Of a DNA stretch of 64,000 bases, positions 6,505 through 15,539 are shown piece after piece. The first letter of the stretch is position 1, and each line of letters begins with the position of its first letter. The position numbers and the translations under genes were made by a program. The DNA comes from an uncultured Eubacteriales bacterium. Its GTDB lineage: Bacteria; Bacillota; Clostridia; Oscillospirales; CAG-382. The notes beneath the pieces were generated by a model that worked only from the letters and a program-made list of their open reading frames with translations, ran no database searches and had not been told where the DNA came from. The stretch covers positions 1-64,000 of the forward strand of contig URVJ01000015.1 of NCBI GenBank assembly GCA_900551295.1, read 5' to 3'.

Positions 6505-9057
6505 TTAATGACACTCGTCCCAGTTATATCCGTCCTTAACGTCTGCACAGAGCTTTACGCGCAGCTTTGCGGCGTTTTCCATTTCCTCTTTGAGAATAAT
6601 TTTCGCGCGTTCCGCCTCGTTTTCGGGACATTCGAGAATAAGCTCGTCGTGAACCTGTAAAATGAGCTTAGAGGATAGCTTTTCGGCTTTGAGACGGTTG
6701 TAAACGTTTATCATCGCGATTTTGATAATGTCCGCGGCAGTACCCTGTATCGGCGCGTTCATCGCGACTCTTTCGCCGAACATTCTCTGCATGAAAGCCT
6801 TGCTTTTGAGCTCGGGAATGTATCTTCTTCTGCCGTAAAGCGTCGTAACAAAGCCGTCGGCATGGGCTTTCTGCTTTTCTCCGTCGAGATAAGCTTTTAT
6901 GCCGGGATATTTTTCAAAGTAGGTTGCAATATACTGCGCAGCCTCTTTTTTTGTGACCTTTATATCGCCCGCAAGAGAAAAGTCGCTTATGCCGTAGATA
7001 ATTCCGAAGTTTACGGCTTTCGCTTTCTTTCGCATTTCGGGCGTAACCTCGTCTTTCGGGACTCCGAATACCTGAGACGCTGTGGAGGTGTGAATGTCCG
7101 CGCCGCTTTCAAAGGCGGAGCACATATTGTCGTCGTCCGATATAGCCGCCATTATGCGAAGCTCTATCTGCGAGTAGTCAGCGTCAACAAGAACGTGACC
7201 TTCTTTCGGAATAAATACTTTTCTGAATTCCCTGCCCTCTTTTGTGCGCACAGGAATGTTCTGCAGGTTGGGATCGGCGCTTGAAAGACGTCCGGTAAGA
7301 GTGAGAGCCTGCTTGAAGTTTGTGTGCAGCCTTCCGTCGGAGCTTACCGCCTTTAACAGACCGTCGGCGTATGTGCTTTTGAGCTTTGCGACAAGACGGT
7401 ACTCGGTGATCTCGTCGATTATGGGACTGTACGGGCGCAGCTTTTCCAGAGTGTCGGCGTCCGTTGAGTAACCGCTCTTGGTCTTTTTGCCGTGCGGCAG
7501 CAGCATTTTTTCAAACAGAACCTCGGAGAGCTGTTTCGGCGAGTTGATGTTGAACTCGGTTCCGGCTATTTCGTATATTTCCTTTTCGCGTTTTTGCTGA
7601 GCGTCGGACAACAGACTGCCGTATTCGGACAGTTTTTCGCGGTCTATTAAAAATCCCGTTTTTTCCATGTCGGCAAGTACAAATGAGAGCGGAAATTCAA
7701 TGTTGTAAAGCAGATCATGCTGACGGTTTTTCTCTATGGTTGCGGAAAGCTCCTCTTTGAGTTTAAGAATCGCCGTAACTTCGAGGGTTTTTCTTGTGCG
7801 TGTGTCGGTTATGTCCGCACCCGCGCTGCCGTAGACCGTGCATAGACGTTCTTCGGTTATTACGCTTGACGGATCGGCAACATATGACGCGAGCATTACG
7901 TCAAAAATTTCGGCTTTTACGCTGTCAAGGCTTATTCCGATTGAATCGAGATACAAAAGCTTTGATTTAAGGTCGTGCAGCGCTATATTGTTGTCTGCAC
8001 GGCAGAATATCTTTTCGAGATTGTCTTTTGTGAGAGGAAGATCAAATATCTTGCCGCCGTCCGTCTTTATATATATAAGAGAATCGGTTTCGTCGTATGC
8101 AAAGGAAAAGACGGTTTCGCCTATTTCGGAAAAGTCGGAAACATCGGTAATCTCGGGAAAGAGCGGCAGGGTTTCGTTTTTTTCTTGCGAATCGGATTCT
8201 CGCAAAGAGAGCCTGTCGATTACGGAATTAAGCTCCAGATCTTCGCAGAGAGCCAAAAGTTCTTTTTTTTGTATTCCGTGGTATTCAAGGTCTGAAAGCG
8301 ACACGCCTATCGGTGCGTCAAGCTTGATTTCGGCTAAAAATCTGCTTTCAAACGCGCTGTCCCTGCCGTCGGCAAGTTTTGCTTTTACGGATTTTGTAAT
8401 GAGGTCGGTGCTTTCAAGATTTTCGTAGAGATTTTCGAGCGTGCCGAACTTTTTGACAAGATCGACGGCGGTTTTTTCGCCTATTCCGCGAACGCCGGGA
8501 ATATTGTCGGACGTATCGCCCATGAGAGATTTGACTTCGATGAGCTGTTTGGGCATAAGTCCGTATTTCTGTTCTATGAGCGCGGTATCGGTAAGAATGG
8601 TTTCTTTAGTGGACACGTATCTTACAAAAACGTTTTTATTTATAAGCTGATACGAGTCGCGGTCGCCGGTTACGATATAGACCTGCGTGCCGTCATCGGC
8701 AAAAGAGCTTAGCGTGCCGAGAATATCGTCAGCCTCGAAGCCTTCGCAGGTTATTGTGTGAAGTCCGAGAAAAGCGGCGGCTTTTTTTGCGTCCTCAAAC
8801 TGTTCCGCAAGCTCCGGCGGCATACCCGTGCGGTTGGCTTTATAGTAGGAACACGCTTTATGGCGGAACGTCGGGCTTTTCAGGTCGAACGCTATTGCCG
8901 CATAGTCCGGCTTTACTTCGCTTATTTCGCGGTTAAGCATATTTATAAATCCGTACACCGCGTTAGTGTTTCTGCCGTCTCTTGTAGTCAGCGGCTTTAC
9001 GCCGTAAAATGCGCGGTTTACGAGACTATTGCCGTCTACGGCTAATACTTTGGACAC
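6505..9057 (-). CDS. polA: DNA polymerase I
   Basis: An 850-aa repair and Okazaki-fragment-processing polymerase. The N-terminal 5' nuclease domain is intact (DGNSLVNRAFYG, CEGFEADDILGTL, VRGIGEKTA helix-hairpin-helix). The middle exonuclease domain is degenerate: the DEDD motifs are replaced (FAYDETD, HDLKSKLL), so proofreading is probably lost, as in Bacillus PolA. The family A polymerase domain is complete (DADYSQIELR, KKAKAVNFGIIYG, LQVHDELILE with the catalytic acidic residues). The start is a GTG after GAGGAACTCTCC, the CC-GTG context typical of genes next to an element. Copy 3 of the repeat element lies directly upstream in the same orientation as the gene. Confidence 0.97.
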   Translation of the reverse strand: MSKVLAVDGNSLVNRAFYGVKPLTTRDGRNTNAVYGFINMLNREISEVKPDYAAIAFDLKSPTFRHKACSYYKANRTGMPPELAEQFEDAKKAAAFLGLHTITCEGFEADDILGTLSSFADDGTQVYIVTGDRDSYQLINKNVFVRYVSTKETILTDTALIEQKYGLMPKQLIEVKSLMGDTSDNIPGVRGIGEKTAVDLVKKFGTLENLYENLESTDLITKSVKAKLADGRDSAFESRFLAEIKLDAPIGVSLSDLEYHGIQKKELLALCEDLELNSVIDRLSLRESDSQEKNETLPLFPEITDVSDFSEIGETVFSFAYDETDSLIYIKTDGGKIFDLPLTKDNLEKIFCRADNNIALHDLKSKLLYLDSIGISLDSVKAEIFDVMLASYVADPSSVITEERLCTVYGSAGADITDTRTRKTLEVTAILKLKEELSATIEKNRQHDLLYNIEFPLSFVLADMEKTGFLIDREKLSEYGSLLSDAQQKREKEIYEIAGTEFNINSPKQLSEVLFEKMLLPHGKKTKSGYSTDADTLEKLRPYSPIIDEITEYRLVAKLKSTYADGLLKAVSSDGRLHTNFKQALTLTGRLSSADPNLQNIPVRTKEGREFRKVFIPKEGHVLVDADYSQIELRIMAAISDDDNMCSAFESGADIHTSTASQVFGVPKDEVTPEMRKKAKAVNFGIIYGISDFSLAGDIKVTKKEAAQYIATYFEKYPGIKAYLDGEKQKAHADGFVTTLYGRRRYIPELKSKAFMQRMFGERVAMNAPIQGTAADIIKIAMINVYNRLKAEKLSSKLILQVHDELILECPENEAERAKIILKEEMENAAKLRVKLCADVKDGYNWDECH

Positions 9058-9112
9058 GGAGAGTTCCTCTTTTCTTCTTCTTTTCTTTGATTTATGTTGG
9101 GCTTGTTTTCTT

Positions 9113-9484
9113 TTGTTTTGGGCGCTGATTTATTCACTGCCATGTGCAACCCTACTCTCTAACTTTTCGGAATCGTAAAAGTTGCACTCTAAAGAGCGTA
9201 AACAAAAGCCGTTCGCGGTTCAAACGCCGCCGCGAAAGCGTGGCTTTATTTTCCACACAAAATTGTATCGTCGGTAAAACTTTCCCACGCCTCAAAAATT
9301 CCCTATTTTCGCTCGCAGACGCTCCGCGCTGCTCGATATGGGGTTCTGTACTAAATCAAACTATTTCGGGGAAAGTGTTATTTTTTATATACTTATGCAG
9401 TCAACAGGACACACTTTTCCGACCAGCTCGCTGTCGCGAGATGACTACGGCTGAATTTTACTTTTGTGTTTGGTAAACTAAACT
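9113..9484 (-). repeat. Mosaic intergenic element, copy 3 (modules D-E-F, minus strand)
   Basis: Read on the minus strand this has module D (CTCGC-GACA-GCGAG and CCTGTTGACTG), E (stem-loop at 9315-9332, a covarying variant of that in copy 2) and F (TTTCGCGGC/GCCGCGAA-type hairpin, TTCC-GAAAAG hairpin, GTTGCACATGGCAGTGAA tail). Modules A and B are absent. One CTCTAAAGAG mini-insert is present near 9187. The F end abuts the polA start; the D end faces copy 4 head to head. Confidence 0.88.
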
Positions 9485-9830
9485 TGCAAGTTCGCTCTAA
9501 AACGTACTATACCACACCAAACCGCACTTACAAAGATGTGACATGGCACAAAATCCGCATTATGTCAACCAAGCCATTGCTAAGAAACCAACCCCATCGA
9601 GCAGTGCGAAGCATCTGCGAGCGATTTTGCAACACAGTCTCGTGGACAGTGCGAAACGAGGATTTTTGAAATTTCGGAGGAGCAAATGGTTTCGGTGCGC
9701 AAAATCCTCCTCGTAGCCACGCTTTCGCGGCGGCGTTTGAGCCGCGAAAATCTTTTGCGACTTTTTCGATTCCGAAAAGTCGGTTTGCCCAGACTGCAAG
9801 TTTGTTGACACTTTTACTGTTGCACTTGAA
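9485..9830 (+). repeat. Mosaic intergenic element, copy 4 (modules E-F)
   Basis: A plus-strand partial copy. It has the TGACAT/ATGTCA hairpin, CCAACCCCATC with GCAGTGC-GAA-GCATCTGC, the TTTCGCGGC/GCCGCGAAA hairpin and the TTCGATTCCGAAAAG hairpin. Its right end abuts the 3' end of yfbR instead of a start codon. With copy 3 it forms an inverted pair filling the 783-bp polA-yfbR gap. A CTTTTAC/GTAAAAG stem at its right edge may terminate yfbR. Confidence 0.82.
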
Positions 9831-9840
9831 AAAGTAAAAG

Positions 9841-10428
9841 TTAGTTCAGCGAATCCAGCGACATCTCAAACGCCCCTGCAAAGTGCTCCATAAAATACTT
9901 AAGCTCCGGACAGTACTCCATGTGCTCGTCAAGCGCACGCTTTGTTGAGTTGAGAGCGTCGCGGAACTCGGAATTTCCGTTTTTGTACTCGTCAACGCAT
10001 TTGAGATACGCGCACAGCTTGTCCGCGGCCTTTACAATGCGCTTTAAGTCGGCATTTTGCTCAAATTCAAGAATTTCGGTGTAGTTTTCTTTCAGATCTT
10101 CCGGAAGCTTTGACAGCGCGTTCTCCACCGCGTTCTTTTCAAGCGATTTGTAGCTTTCGCGTATGGTGTCGTTAAAATATTTGACGGGCGTCGGAAGATC
10201 TCCCGTGAATATCTCGCTCATGTCGTGGTACAGGGCGCAGAGCGCGGTCTTTCCGCAGTCGTAATTCTTGCCGAATACCGTGTTGCCTATCTCGGCAAGC
10301 GCGTGCGCAAGCATGGAACACTGTGCGCTGTGCTCAAGTAAGTTTTCGCTTGTGATATTTCGCATAAGTCCCCAGCGGTTTATGTATTTCATTCTGAATG
10401 CAAGCGCAAAAAATGAGTAGTTTTCCAT
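9841..10428 (-). CDS. yfbR: 5'-deoxynucleotidase, HD domain
   Basis: Hydrolyses deoxynucleoside 5'-monophosphates in dNTP pool and salvage metabolism. The 195-aa protein aligns by eye with E. coli YfbR over its length: FRMKYINRWGLMRN, ENLLEHSAQ (first His), LYHDMSEIFTGDLPTPVKYF (the HD metal pair and the signature TGDLPTPVKYF) and KAADKLCAYLKCVDE. The start ATG is preceded by GGAGGAAGTA. Upstream on this strand is an array of small hairpins (10451-10538). No operon partner is visible. Confidence 0.93.
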   Translation of the reverse strand: MENYSFFALAFRMKYINRWGLMRNITSENLLEHSAQCSMLAHALAEIGNTVFGKNYDCGKTALCALYHDMSEIFTGDLPTPVKYFNDTIRESYKSLEKNAVENALSKLPEDLKENYTEILEFEQNADLKRIVKAADKLCAYLKCVDEYKNGNSEFRDALNSTKRALDEHMEYCPELKYFMEHFAGAFEMSLDSLN

Positions 10429-10450
10429 TACTTCCTCCGGAATTATTATT

Positions 10451-10538
10451 AATAATGCGCGAAGCGCAATTCATGTGCCCCGCGGGCACAATTCATGAAA
10501 CCTCAGTTTCAATTCATGCCGACAGGCAATTCATTGCG
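10451..10538. repeat. Array of four different mini-hairpins joined by AATTCAT
   Basis: Four short stem-loops follow each other: TGCGC-GAA-GCGCA, GTGCCC-CGC-GGGCAC, GAAAC-CTCA-GTTTC and GCC-GACA-GGC. Each is followed by AATTCAT. The stems share no sequence but the spacer is constant, so the pattern is one of structure plus spacer. It lies in the 339-bp gap between yfbR and the lipoprotein gene; the rest of the gap is AT-rich and holds the lipoprotein promoter. Confidence 0.85.
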
Positions 10539-10658
10539 TTAACATAATTATACCATAAACCATACCCGAAAACAACACGAAAACCGAAAATTTTACACTG
10601 CGCGGAGCGCCGCGGCAGAAAAAAACAAAAATAATATGTTAATTTACATAAATTGATA

Positions 10659-10687
10659 TTTACTTAACGGGAAAATAAGTGTATAAT
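10659..10687 (+). promoter_or_regulatory. Probable sigma-A promoter for lipoprotein-secA
   Basis: A -35 of TTTACT and a perfect -10 of TATAAT are separated by 17 bp, 80 bp upstream of the lipoprotein start. Confidence 0.5.
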
Positions 10688-10767
10688 TATACTGATATTT
10701 TATATTGCCGGAGTGTGCCCCGATAAAAACGCACGCAAAAAACTCCGCAAATAAGGAAAGGCGAAAC

Positions 10768-11286
10768 ATGAAAAAGAAAACCTGTCTTGCGATATTTGCA
10801 ATAACCGCCGCCTGTATTTTTCTCTCGTCCTGTTCTTCGGGAAACGATCCCAAAGAGGGATTTAAAGTTCTGTCGGACGCGAGCTGCGATTTTGCGCTCC
10901 GGATACCTTCGGACTGGAATATTTCCTATACCGACAGTATGCTTGCCGCAAACGATCCGGACGATAACGCAAACGTCACCGCGTACAGCTTTGACACTGC
11001 GGAAAAAACGGGTGCCGACGATTACTGGGAGCAGTACCTCGAAAACCTCGAAACGCTGTTTACCGTAACCGTGAACAATACCGAGGAAACAACACTTTCG
11101 GGCGTCATAGCGCGCCATGTGTTCTATACCGTGGATAACGGAAAGGACAGCTTTAACTGCGAGGCTGTAATCTGTTCGAGAGACTACTATTCAATGTATA
11201 TAATTACCCTTACTGCGTCTGTCGATACATACGAAAGCCACACCGAGGACTTTAAGAATATAATTTCGTCCTTCAGTTTTAAGTGA
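10768..11286 (+). CDS. Lipoprotein, PsbP-like fold candidate
   Basis: A 172-aa predicted lipoprotein exported by Sec and anchored on the outer face of the membrane. The N-terminus MKKKTCLAIFAITAACIFLS is followed by a lipobox ending LSSC, with the lipidated cysteine near residue 22. The mature part (FALRIPSDWNISYTDSM, later YSMYIITLTAS and a closing FKNIISSF) has the pattern of PsbP/MOG1-like small domains seen in Clostridia lipoproteins. I choose the ATG at 10768 after AAGGAAAGG; a longer frame from 10705 would bury the signal peptide. It is 25 nt upstream of secA and probably cotranscribed. Function unknown. Confidence 0.8.
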   Translation: MKKKTCLAIFAITAACIFLSSCSSGNDPKEGFKVLSDASCDFALRIPSDWNISYTDSMLAANDPDDNANVTAYSFDTAEKTGADDYWEQYLENLETLFTVTVNNTEETTLSGVIARHVFYTVDNGKDSFNCEAVICSRDYYSMYIITLTASVDTYESHTEDFKNIISSFSFK

Positions 11287-11311
11287 TAATAACGAAAGAG
11301 GTTAAATAATA

Positions 11312-14131
11312 ATGTCAATAATTTCAAAGATATTCGGCACAAGAAGCGAAAGAGAAGTAAAAAAGTTAAACGATACCATAGATAAAATAGAGGCGCTTGA
11401 CGAAAAGTTTTCCGCAATGAGCGAAAAGGAATTGCGCGGAATGACGGCGGTTCTCAAGGCAAGACTTGCGTCGGGCGAAACGCTTGACGATATACTTCCC
11501 GAGGCATTTGCAACCGTAAGAGAGGCTGCGTGGAGAGTTCTCGAAATGAAACACTTCCGCGTTCAGCTCATAGGCGGTATGATACTCCATGAGGGCAGAA
11601 TTGCCGAGATGAAAACCGGTGAAGGAAAGACGCTTGTCGCAACACTTCCCGCATATCTCAACGCGCTTAACGGCAAAGGCGTCCATGTCGTCACGGTAAA
11701 CGATTATCTTGCGCGCCGCGACAGCGAATGGATGGGAAAAGTATATAACTACCTCGGACTTTCCGTCGGACTTATAGTTCACGGCATAACCCAGGAGCAG
11801 AGAAAAGCCGCATATAACGCGGATATTACCTACGGAACAAACAACGAGTTCGGATTTGACTATCTGAGAGACAATATGGCAGTAACAAAGCGCGGCGTCG
11901 TTCAGAGAGGCCATGCGTTTGCCATCGTGGACGAGGTTGACTCGATACTCATAGACGAGGCGAGAACTCCGCTTATCATTTCGGGCGAGGGCGACGCGTC
12001 CTCCGAGATGTACGAAAAGGCGGACAGATTTGCCGCGACTCTTACTCCGCATATAATCAAGGAACTTGACAATAAAGAGGAGCAGGACGACATTTCGGGC
12101 GATTATATCGTCGATGAAAAGAAAAAGACTGTCGTTCTTACCGCAGAGGGCGTAAAGAAGGCCGAAAAGTATTTCGGTGTAAATAACCTTTCGGATACCG
12201 AGAATATTCAGCTTTCAAACCATATTAACCTTGCAATAAGAGCGCGCGGAAGCATGAAACGCGACGTCGATTACGTTGTCAAGGACGGCGAAGTGCTTAT
12301 AGTAGACGCGTTCACCGGAAGAATAATGCTCGGCAGACGTTTTTCCAACGGACTTCATCAGGCAATCGAGGCAAAAGAGGGCGTAAAGATAAAGAACGAG
12401 TCCAAAACGCTCGCCACAATTACGTTCCAGAATTTCTTCAGACTTTACACCAAGCTTTCCGGTATGACGGGTACCGCGCTTACCGAAGAGGACGAGTTCA
12501 GAGAAATATATAACCTTGACGTCGTTGAAATTCCGACCAACCGTCCCATGATAAGAAAAGACCTTCCCGACGTCGTTTACAGAACCAAGAAAGGCAAGTA
12601 CGACGCGATAGTAAAGCAGATAAAGGAATGCCACGAAAAGGGACAGCCCGTGCTTGTGGGTACCGCGTCCATCGAGATGAGCGAGGTTCTTTCGGCAATA
12701 CTCAAGAAAAACGGCATTTCCCATACCGTGCTCAATGCAAAGTTCCATGAAAAGGAAGCCGAGATAGTCGCGCAGGCAGGTAAGCTCGGAGCCGTTACCA
12801 TTTCCACCAACATGGCGGGACGCGGTACGGATATTATGCTCGGAGGAAACGCCGAGTACCTTGCAAAGAACGAGATGAAGAAGAACGGCTGCGAACCCGA
12901 ACAGATAAGCGCCGCAACCAGCTATTACGAAACCGACGACGAGGAAATTTTAAATCTCAGAAAGACGTATTCCGAGCTTTATAAAAAGTTCAAGGACGAG
13001 ATAGCGCCCGAGGCAAAGCAGGTTGCCGAAGCCGGAGGACTTTTCATACTCGGTACGGAACGCCATGAAAGCCGCCGTATAGATAACCAGTTAAGAGGCC
13101 GCGCCGGACGTCAGGGAGACCCCGGTTCGTCGAGATTTTTCCTTTCGCTTGAGGACGATCTGCTCAGACTTTTCGGCAGCGAGAGAATAAGCGGCGTTGT
13201 CGCAAAGCTCGGACTTGATGAGGATACGCCTATCGACGCCAAGATTCTTTCAAATACCATAGAAAACGCACAGAAACGCCTTGAGGAAATGAACTTCACA
13301 AGACGTAAGAACGTGCTTATGTACGACGACGTAATGAATAAGCAGAGAAGCCTTATTTACGAGCAGAGAAGCGAGGTTCTCAACGGCGACGATATTCACC
13401 AAAAGGTTGTCGGCATGATAGACGAGTTCGTAAGAACCGCGTGCGAGAATTTCCTGTCGGGAGAAACGTATGAGGAATGGAATCTCGACGGACTGCGCGG
13501 CGCGCTTTACGGCGTTCTTACAAACGACGACGATTTCAGATTTACTCAGAGCGATTACGATAAGCTTACCGCCGAATCCCTTACAAACGACCTTGTAAAG
13601 AGAGCCGAGGATAAGTATGCCGAAAAGGAAAATATGTTCCCGGACGGAGCTTTGAGAGAGATAGAAAGAATTGTGCTGCTCAGAAACGTTGATAAATACT
13701 GGATAGAGCATATCGACGCAATGGAGGATCTCGAAGAGGGTATCGGACTTCGCGCATACGGTCAGAAAGATCCCGTAAACGAGTATAGATTCGAGTCGGC
13801 TAATATGTTTGACGAGATGATAGCCGGCGTTAAGGAAGATACCGCGAAAATGCTGCTGTCGGTAGTGCCGGCGTCCAACGTAAAGCAGAGCGAAGCGCCC
13901 AAGAATATGTCCGAGGCGAGAAAAAATCCTCTTGCCGGAGCAATGAAAGCGCCCGCGTCGCGTGAAAACGTCTACGGCAGAGCCGCAAAGCCCGAAGCCG
14001 CAAAGACGCCTTACAGAAAATCCGCAAGCGAGAATATAGGCAGAAACGACCCTTGTCCCTGCGGCAGCGGAAAGAAGTATAAGAAGTGCTGCGGCGCAGG
14101 CAAGTTCGATATGAATGACGGCGAAGAATAA
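11312..14131 (+). CDS. secA: Preprotein translocase ATPase SecA
   Basis: The motor ATPase that pushes unfolded preproteins through SecYEG (939 aa). Seen are the Walker A region EMKTGEGKTLVA, the DEAD-type box VDEVDSILIDEARTP, the preprotein cross-linking domain, the second helicase motif MAGRGTDIMLGGN and QLRGRAGRQGDPG. The C-terminus is the zinc-binding SEC-C motif CPCGSGKKYKKCCG, the SecB/ribosome-contact tail. The ATG follows GAAAGAGG. The next gene starts 2 nt after the stop. Confidence 0.98.
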   Translation: MSIISKIFGTRSEREVKKLNDTIDKIEALDEKFSAMSEKELRGMTAVLKARLASGETLDDILPEAFATVREAAWRVLEMKHFRVQLIGGMILHEGRIAEMKTGEGKTLVATLPAYLNALNGKGVHVVTVNDYLARRDSEWMGKVYNYLGLSVGLIVHGITQEQRKAAYNADITYGTNNEFGFDYLRDNMAVTKRGVVQRGHAFAIVDEVDSILIDEARTPLIISGEGDASSEMYEKADRFAATLTPHIIKELDNKEEQDDISGDYIVDEKKKTVVLTAEGVKKAEKYFGVNNLSDTENIQLSNHINLAIRARGSMKRDVDYVVKDGEVLIVDAFTGRIMLGRRFSNGLHQAIEAKEGVKIKNESKTLATITFQNFFRLYTKLSGMTGTALTEEDEFREIYNLDVVEIPTNRPMIRKDLPDVVYRTKKGKYDAIVKQIKECHEKGQPVLVGTASIEMSEVLSAILKKNGISHTVLNAKFHEKEAEIVAQAGKLGAVTISTNMAGRGTDIMLGGNAEYLAKNEMKKNGCEPEQISAATSYYETDDEEILNLRKTYSELYKKFKDEIAPEAKQVAEAGGLFILGTERHESRRIDNQLRGRAGRQGDPGSSRFFLSLEDDLLRLFGSERISGVVAKLGLDEDTPIDAKILSNTIENAQKRLEEMNFTRRKNVLMYDDVMNKQRSLIYEQRSEVLNGDDIHQKVVGMIDEFVRTACENFLSGETYEEWNLDGLRGALYGVLTNDDDFRFTQSDYDKLTAESLTNDLVKRAEDKYAEKENMFPDGALREIERIVLLRNVDKYWIEHIDAMEDLEEGIGLRAYGQKDPVNEYRFESANMFDEMIAGVKEDTAKMLLSVVPASNVKQSEAPKNMSEARKNPLAGAMKAPASRENVYGRAAKPEAAKTPYRKSASENIGRNDPCPCGSGKKYKKCCGAGKFDMNDGEE

Positions 14132-14133
14132 AA

Positions 14134-14736
14134 ATGGGATTCGGACTTTTATTTCTCGGATTTCTGCTGTTTCTGTCGTTTAAAATATTTCCCGTCGGAG
14201 TAATCGGTGCGGCGCTTATGTATGCCGGACTTTCAAAGCTGTGTAAGTCCGCACCGTACTTTTCAAAGGTCAGAATACCGTGCGCCGTGTACTTTGTTTA
14301 CAGCGTGCTGTTCGCCGCGCTCTGGACGCTTAATATTACAGGCGCACTCGATGTTCTCGGCGACGGCGCAAAATTGCTCTGGATTGTTGACGACGCAGTT
14401 TATACGGTCATATTCTGCATATTCTGCGATTTTCTCTTTAAAGCACTTAAACGTATTTGTGAACAGGTCGGGTTTGACAGGGGCGTAAAAAAGTATAGAC
14501 TTTGCCTTGCGTTCCTTGAGGTTTATGCTCTCGGCTCCGCAGTTAAGTTTGTGTGCTATCCTCTCGGATATTCCGCCTATGTTGCCGCACCTCTGCTTGT
14601 TGTTGAACTCCTTACCGTTGTCTCCGCCGCCGCTTGGCTCTATTCCTGCTATATGATGATCGCTACTCAGGAAATTATCGACGACGAAACCGAAAAAATC
14701 CGCAAGTACGACAAGTTACACTCAAAAAAACGTTAG
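14134..14736 (+). CDS. Multi-pass membrane protein of unknown function
   Basis: A 200-aa protein with about five hydrophobic segments and a charged C-terminal tail (TEKIRKYDKLHSKKR). I do not recognise a family. Its N-terminus (a hydrophobic stretch, then GAALMYAGLSKL, then charged residues) resembles the start of the larger membrane protein at 16364 (GFALVCAGLAKY), so the two may be distant paralogues. The start is 2 nt after the secA stop, suggesting translational coupling. Its last 100 nt switch to pyrimidine-ending codons, and the TAG stop is followed within 2 nt by the tandem repeats of element copy 5. Confidence 0.7.
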   Translation: MGFGLLFLGFLLFLSFKIFPVGVIGAALMYAGLSKLCKSAPYFSKVRIPCAVYFVYSVLFAALWTLNITGALDVLGDGAKLLWIVDDAVYTVIFCIFCDFLFKALKRICEQVGFDRGVKKYRLCLAFLEVYALGSAVKFVCYPLGYSAYVAAPLLVVELLTVVSAAAWLYSCYMMIATQEIIDDETEKIRKYDKLHSKKR

Positions 14737-15089
14737 GGGGATACGCGCCGAAGGATACGCGCCGAAGGATACGCGCCGAAGAATACGCGCCGAAGAATAC
14801 GCGCTTTCTTTTTAAAAAGAAAGCTGCAAAGAAAACAATAGCCCCTAATTTAGAAAAGAATTTCGGGATACTCCCTGCCTCCGGCTTGTTCCGTCAGCCG
14901 CCAAAAGTCGGGCGGCTGACTCAAATCTAAGCAGGTGCGTGAGTAAACTATGGAAATTATGTGCTGACGGTGACTTTGGAAAGTGAAAATCTTTTGTCAT
15001 TTATCCTCGCAGAGGACTTTTTCGATTCCGAAAAGTGAGTGTATAAAGCTGCAAGCAGAAGTGAATTTCCCGTTTCCGCCCAAAATAAG
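14737..15089 (+). repeat. Mosaic intergenic element, copy 5 (internally deleted, A-B-F)
   Basis: Module A has one palindrome. Module B uses a different stem sequence from copy 2 (GTCAGCCGCC paired with GGCGGCTGAC, 14893-14920). C is cut after TTTGGAAAGTG and joins directly to AAAATCTTTTG of module F, so D, E and half of F are missing. The junction lies in a short shared A/G run. The F tail is complete and runs to the SD of the thioesterase-like gene. Confidence 0.88.
14739..14807 (+). repeat. 14-bp tandem repeat at left end of element copy 5
   Basis: Four full units and one partial unit: GGATACGCGCCGAA three times, GAATACGCGCCGAA once, then GAATACGCGCTTT running into the A-module palindrome. 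It begins 3 nt after the upstream stop codon. Confidence 0.92.
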
Positions 15090-15146
15090 ATATATTTCTC
15101 AAATTTTTAAGATACATTTTTCCCCAAAAAGAAAGGAAGAGTCCCG

Positions 15147-15539
15147 ATGCTAAAGGTAGGAATAATCGGAAATGAGCAAATGATAGTCAGCCGCAGTAAC
15201 AGCGCGGCGGAAAACGGCGGAACGCTTTTGGTGTTCTCCACACCGTCTATGTGCGCACTTATGGAATCCGCGGCAGCGTCAAGCGTAAATAAACTTCTCG
15301 ATAACGGACTTACAACAGTCGGCGTGTCAATGAATGTTAAACATACCTCGCCGACACCTCTCGGAATGACTGTCTATTGCGAAAGTACGCTTACGGAACT
15401 TGACGGAAAAAGACTTGTGTTTAAAATAACCGCATTCGACCGTACCGGAGTTATCGGCACGGCAGTGCATGAACGTATGATAGTCGACGCTAAAAGCTTT
15501 ATGGAAAAAGCCGCGGCAAAAAGAGATGTCAGATTATGA
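15147..15539 (+). CDS. Hotdog-fold thioesterase-like protein (FlK-related)
   Basis: A 130-aa single hotdog domain resembling fluoroacetyl-CoA thioesterase FlK and related small acyl-CoA thioesterases. Visible are VFSTPSMCALMESAA (central helix region), TTVGVSMNVKHTSPTPLGM and GTAVHERMIVD near the C-terminus. The natural substrate in this organism is unknown; family members are often annotated only as thioesterase. The start is an ATG after GGAAGAGTCCCG, the shared start context downstream of elements. The stop overlaps the next start by 4 nt (ATGA). Confidence 0.75.
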   Translation: MLKVGIIGNEQMIVSRSNSAAENGGTLLVFSTPSMCALMESAAASSVNKLLDNGLTTVGVSMNVKHTSPTPLGMTVYCESTLTELDGKRLVFKITAFDRTGVIGTAVHERMIVDAKSFMEKAAAKRDVRL

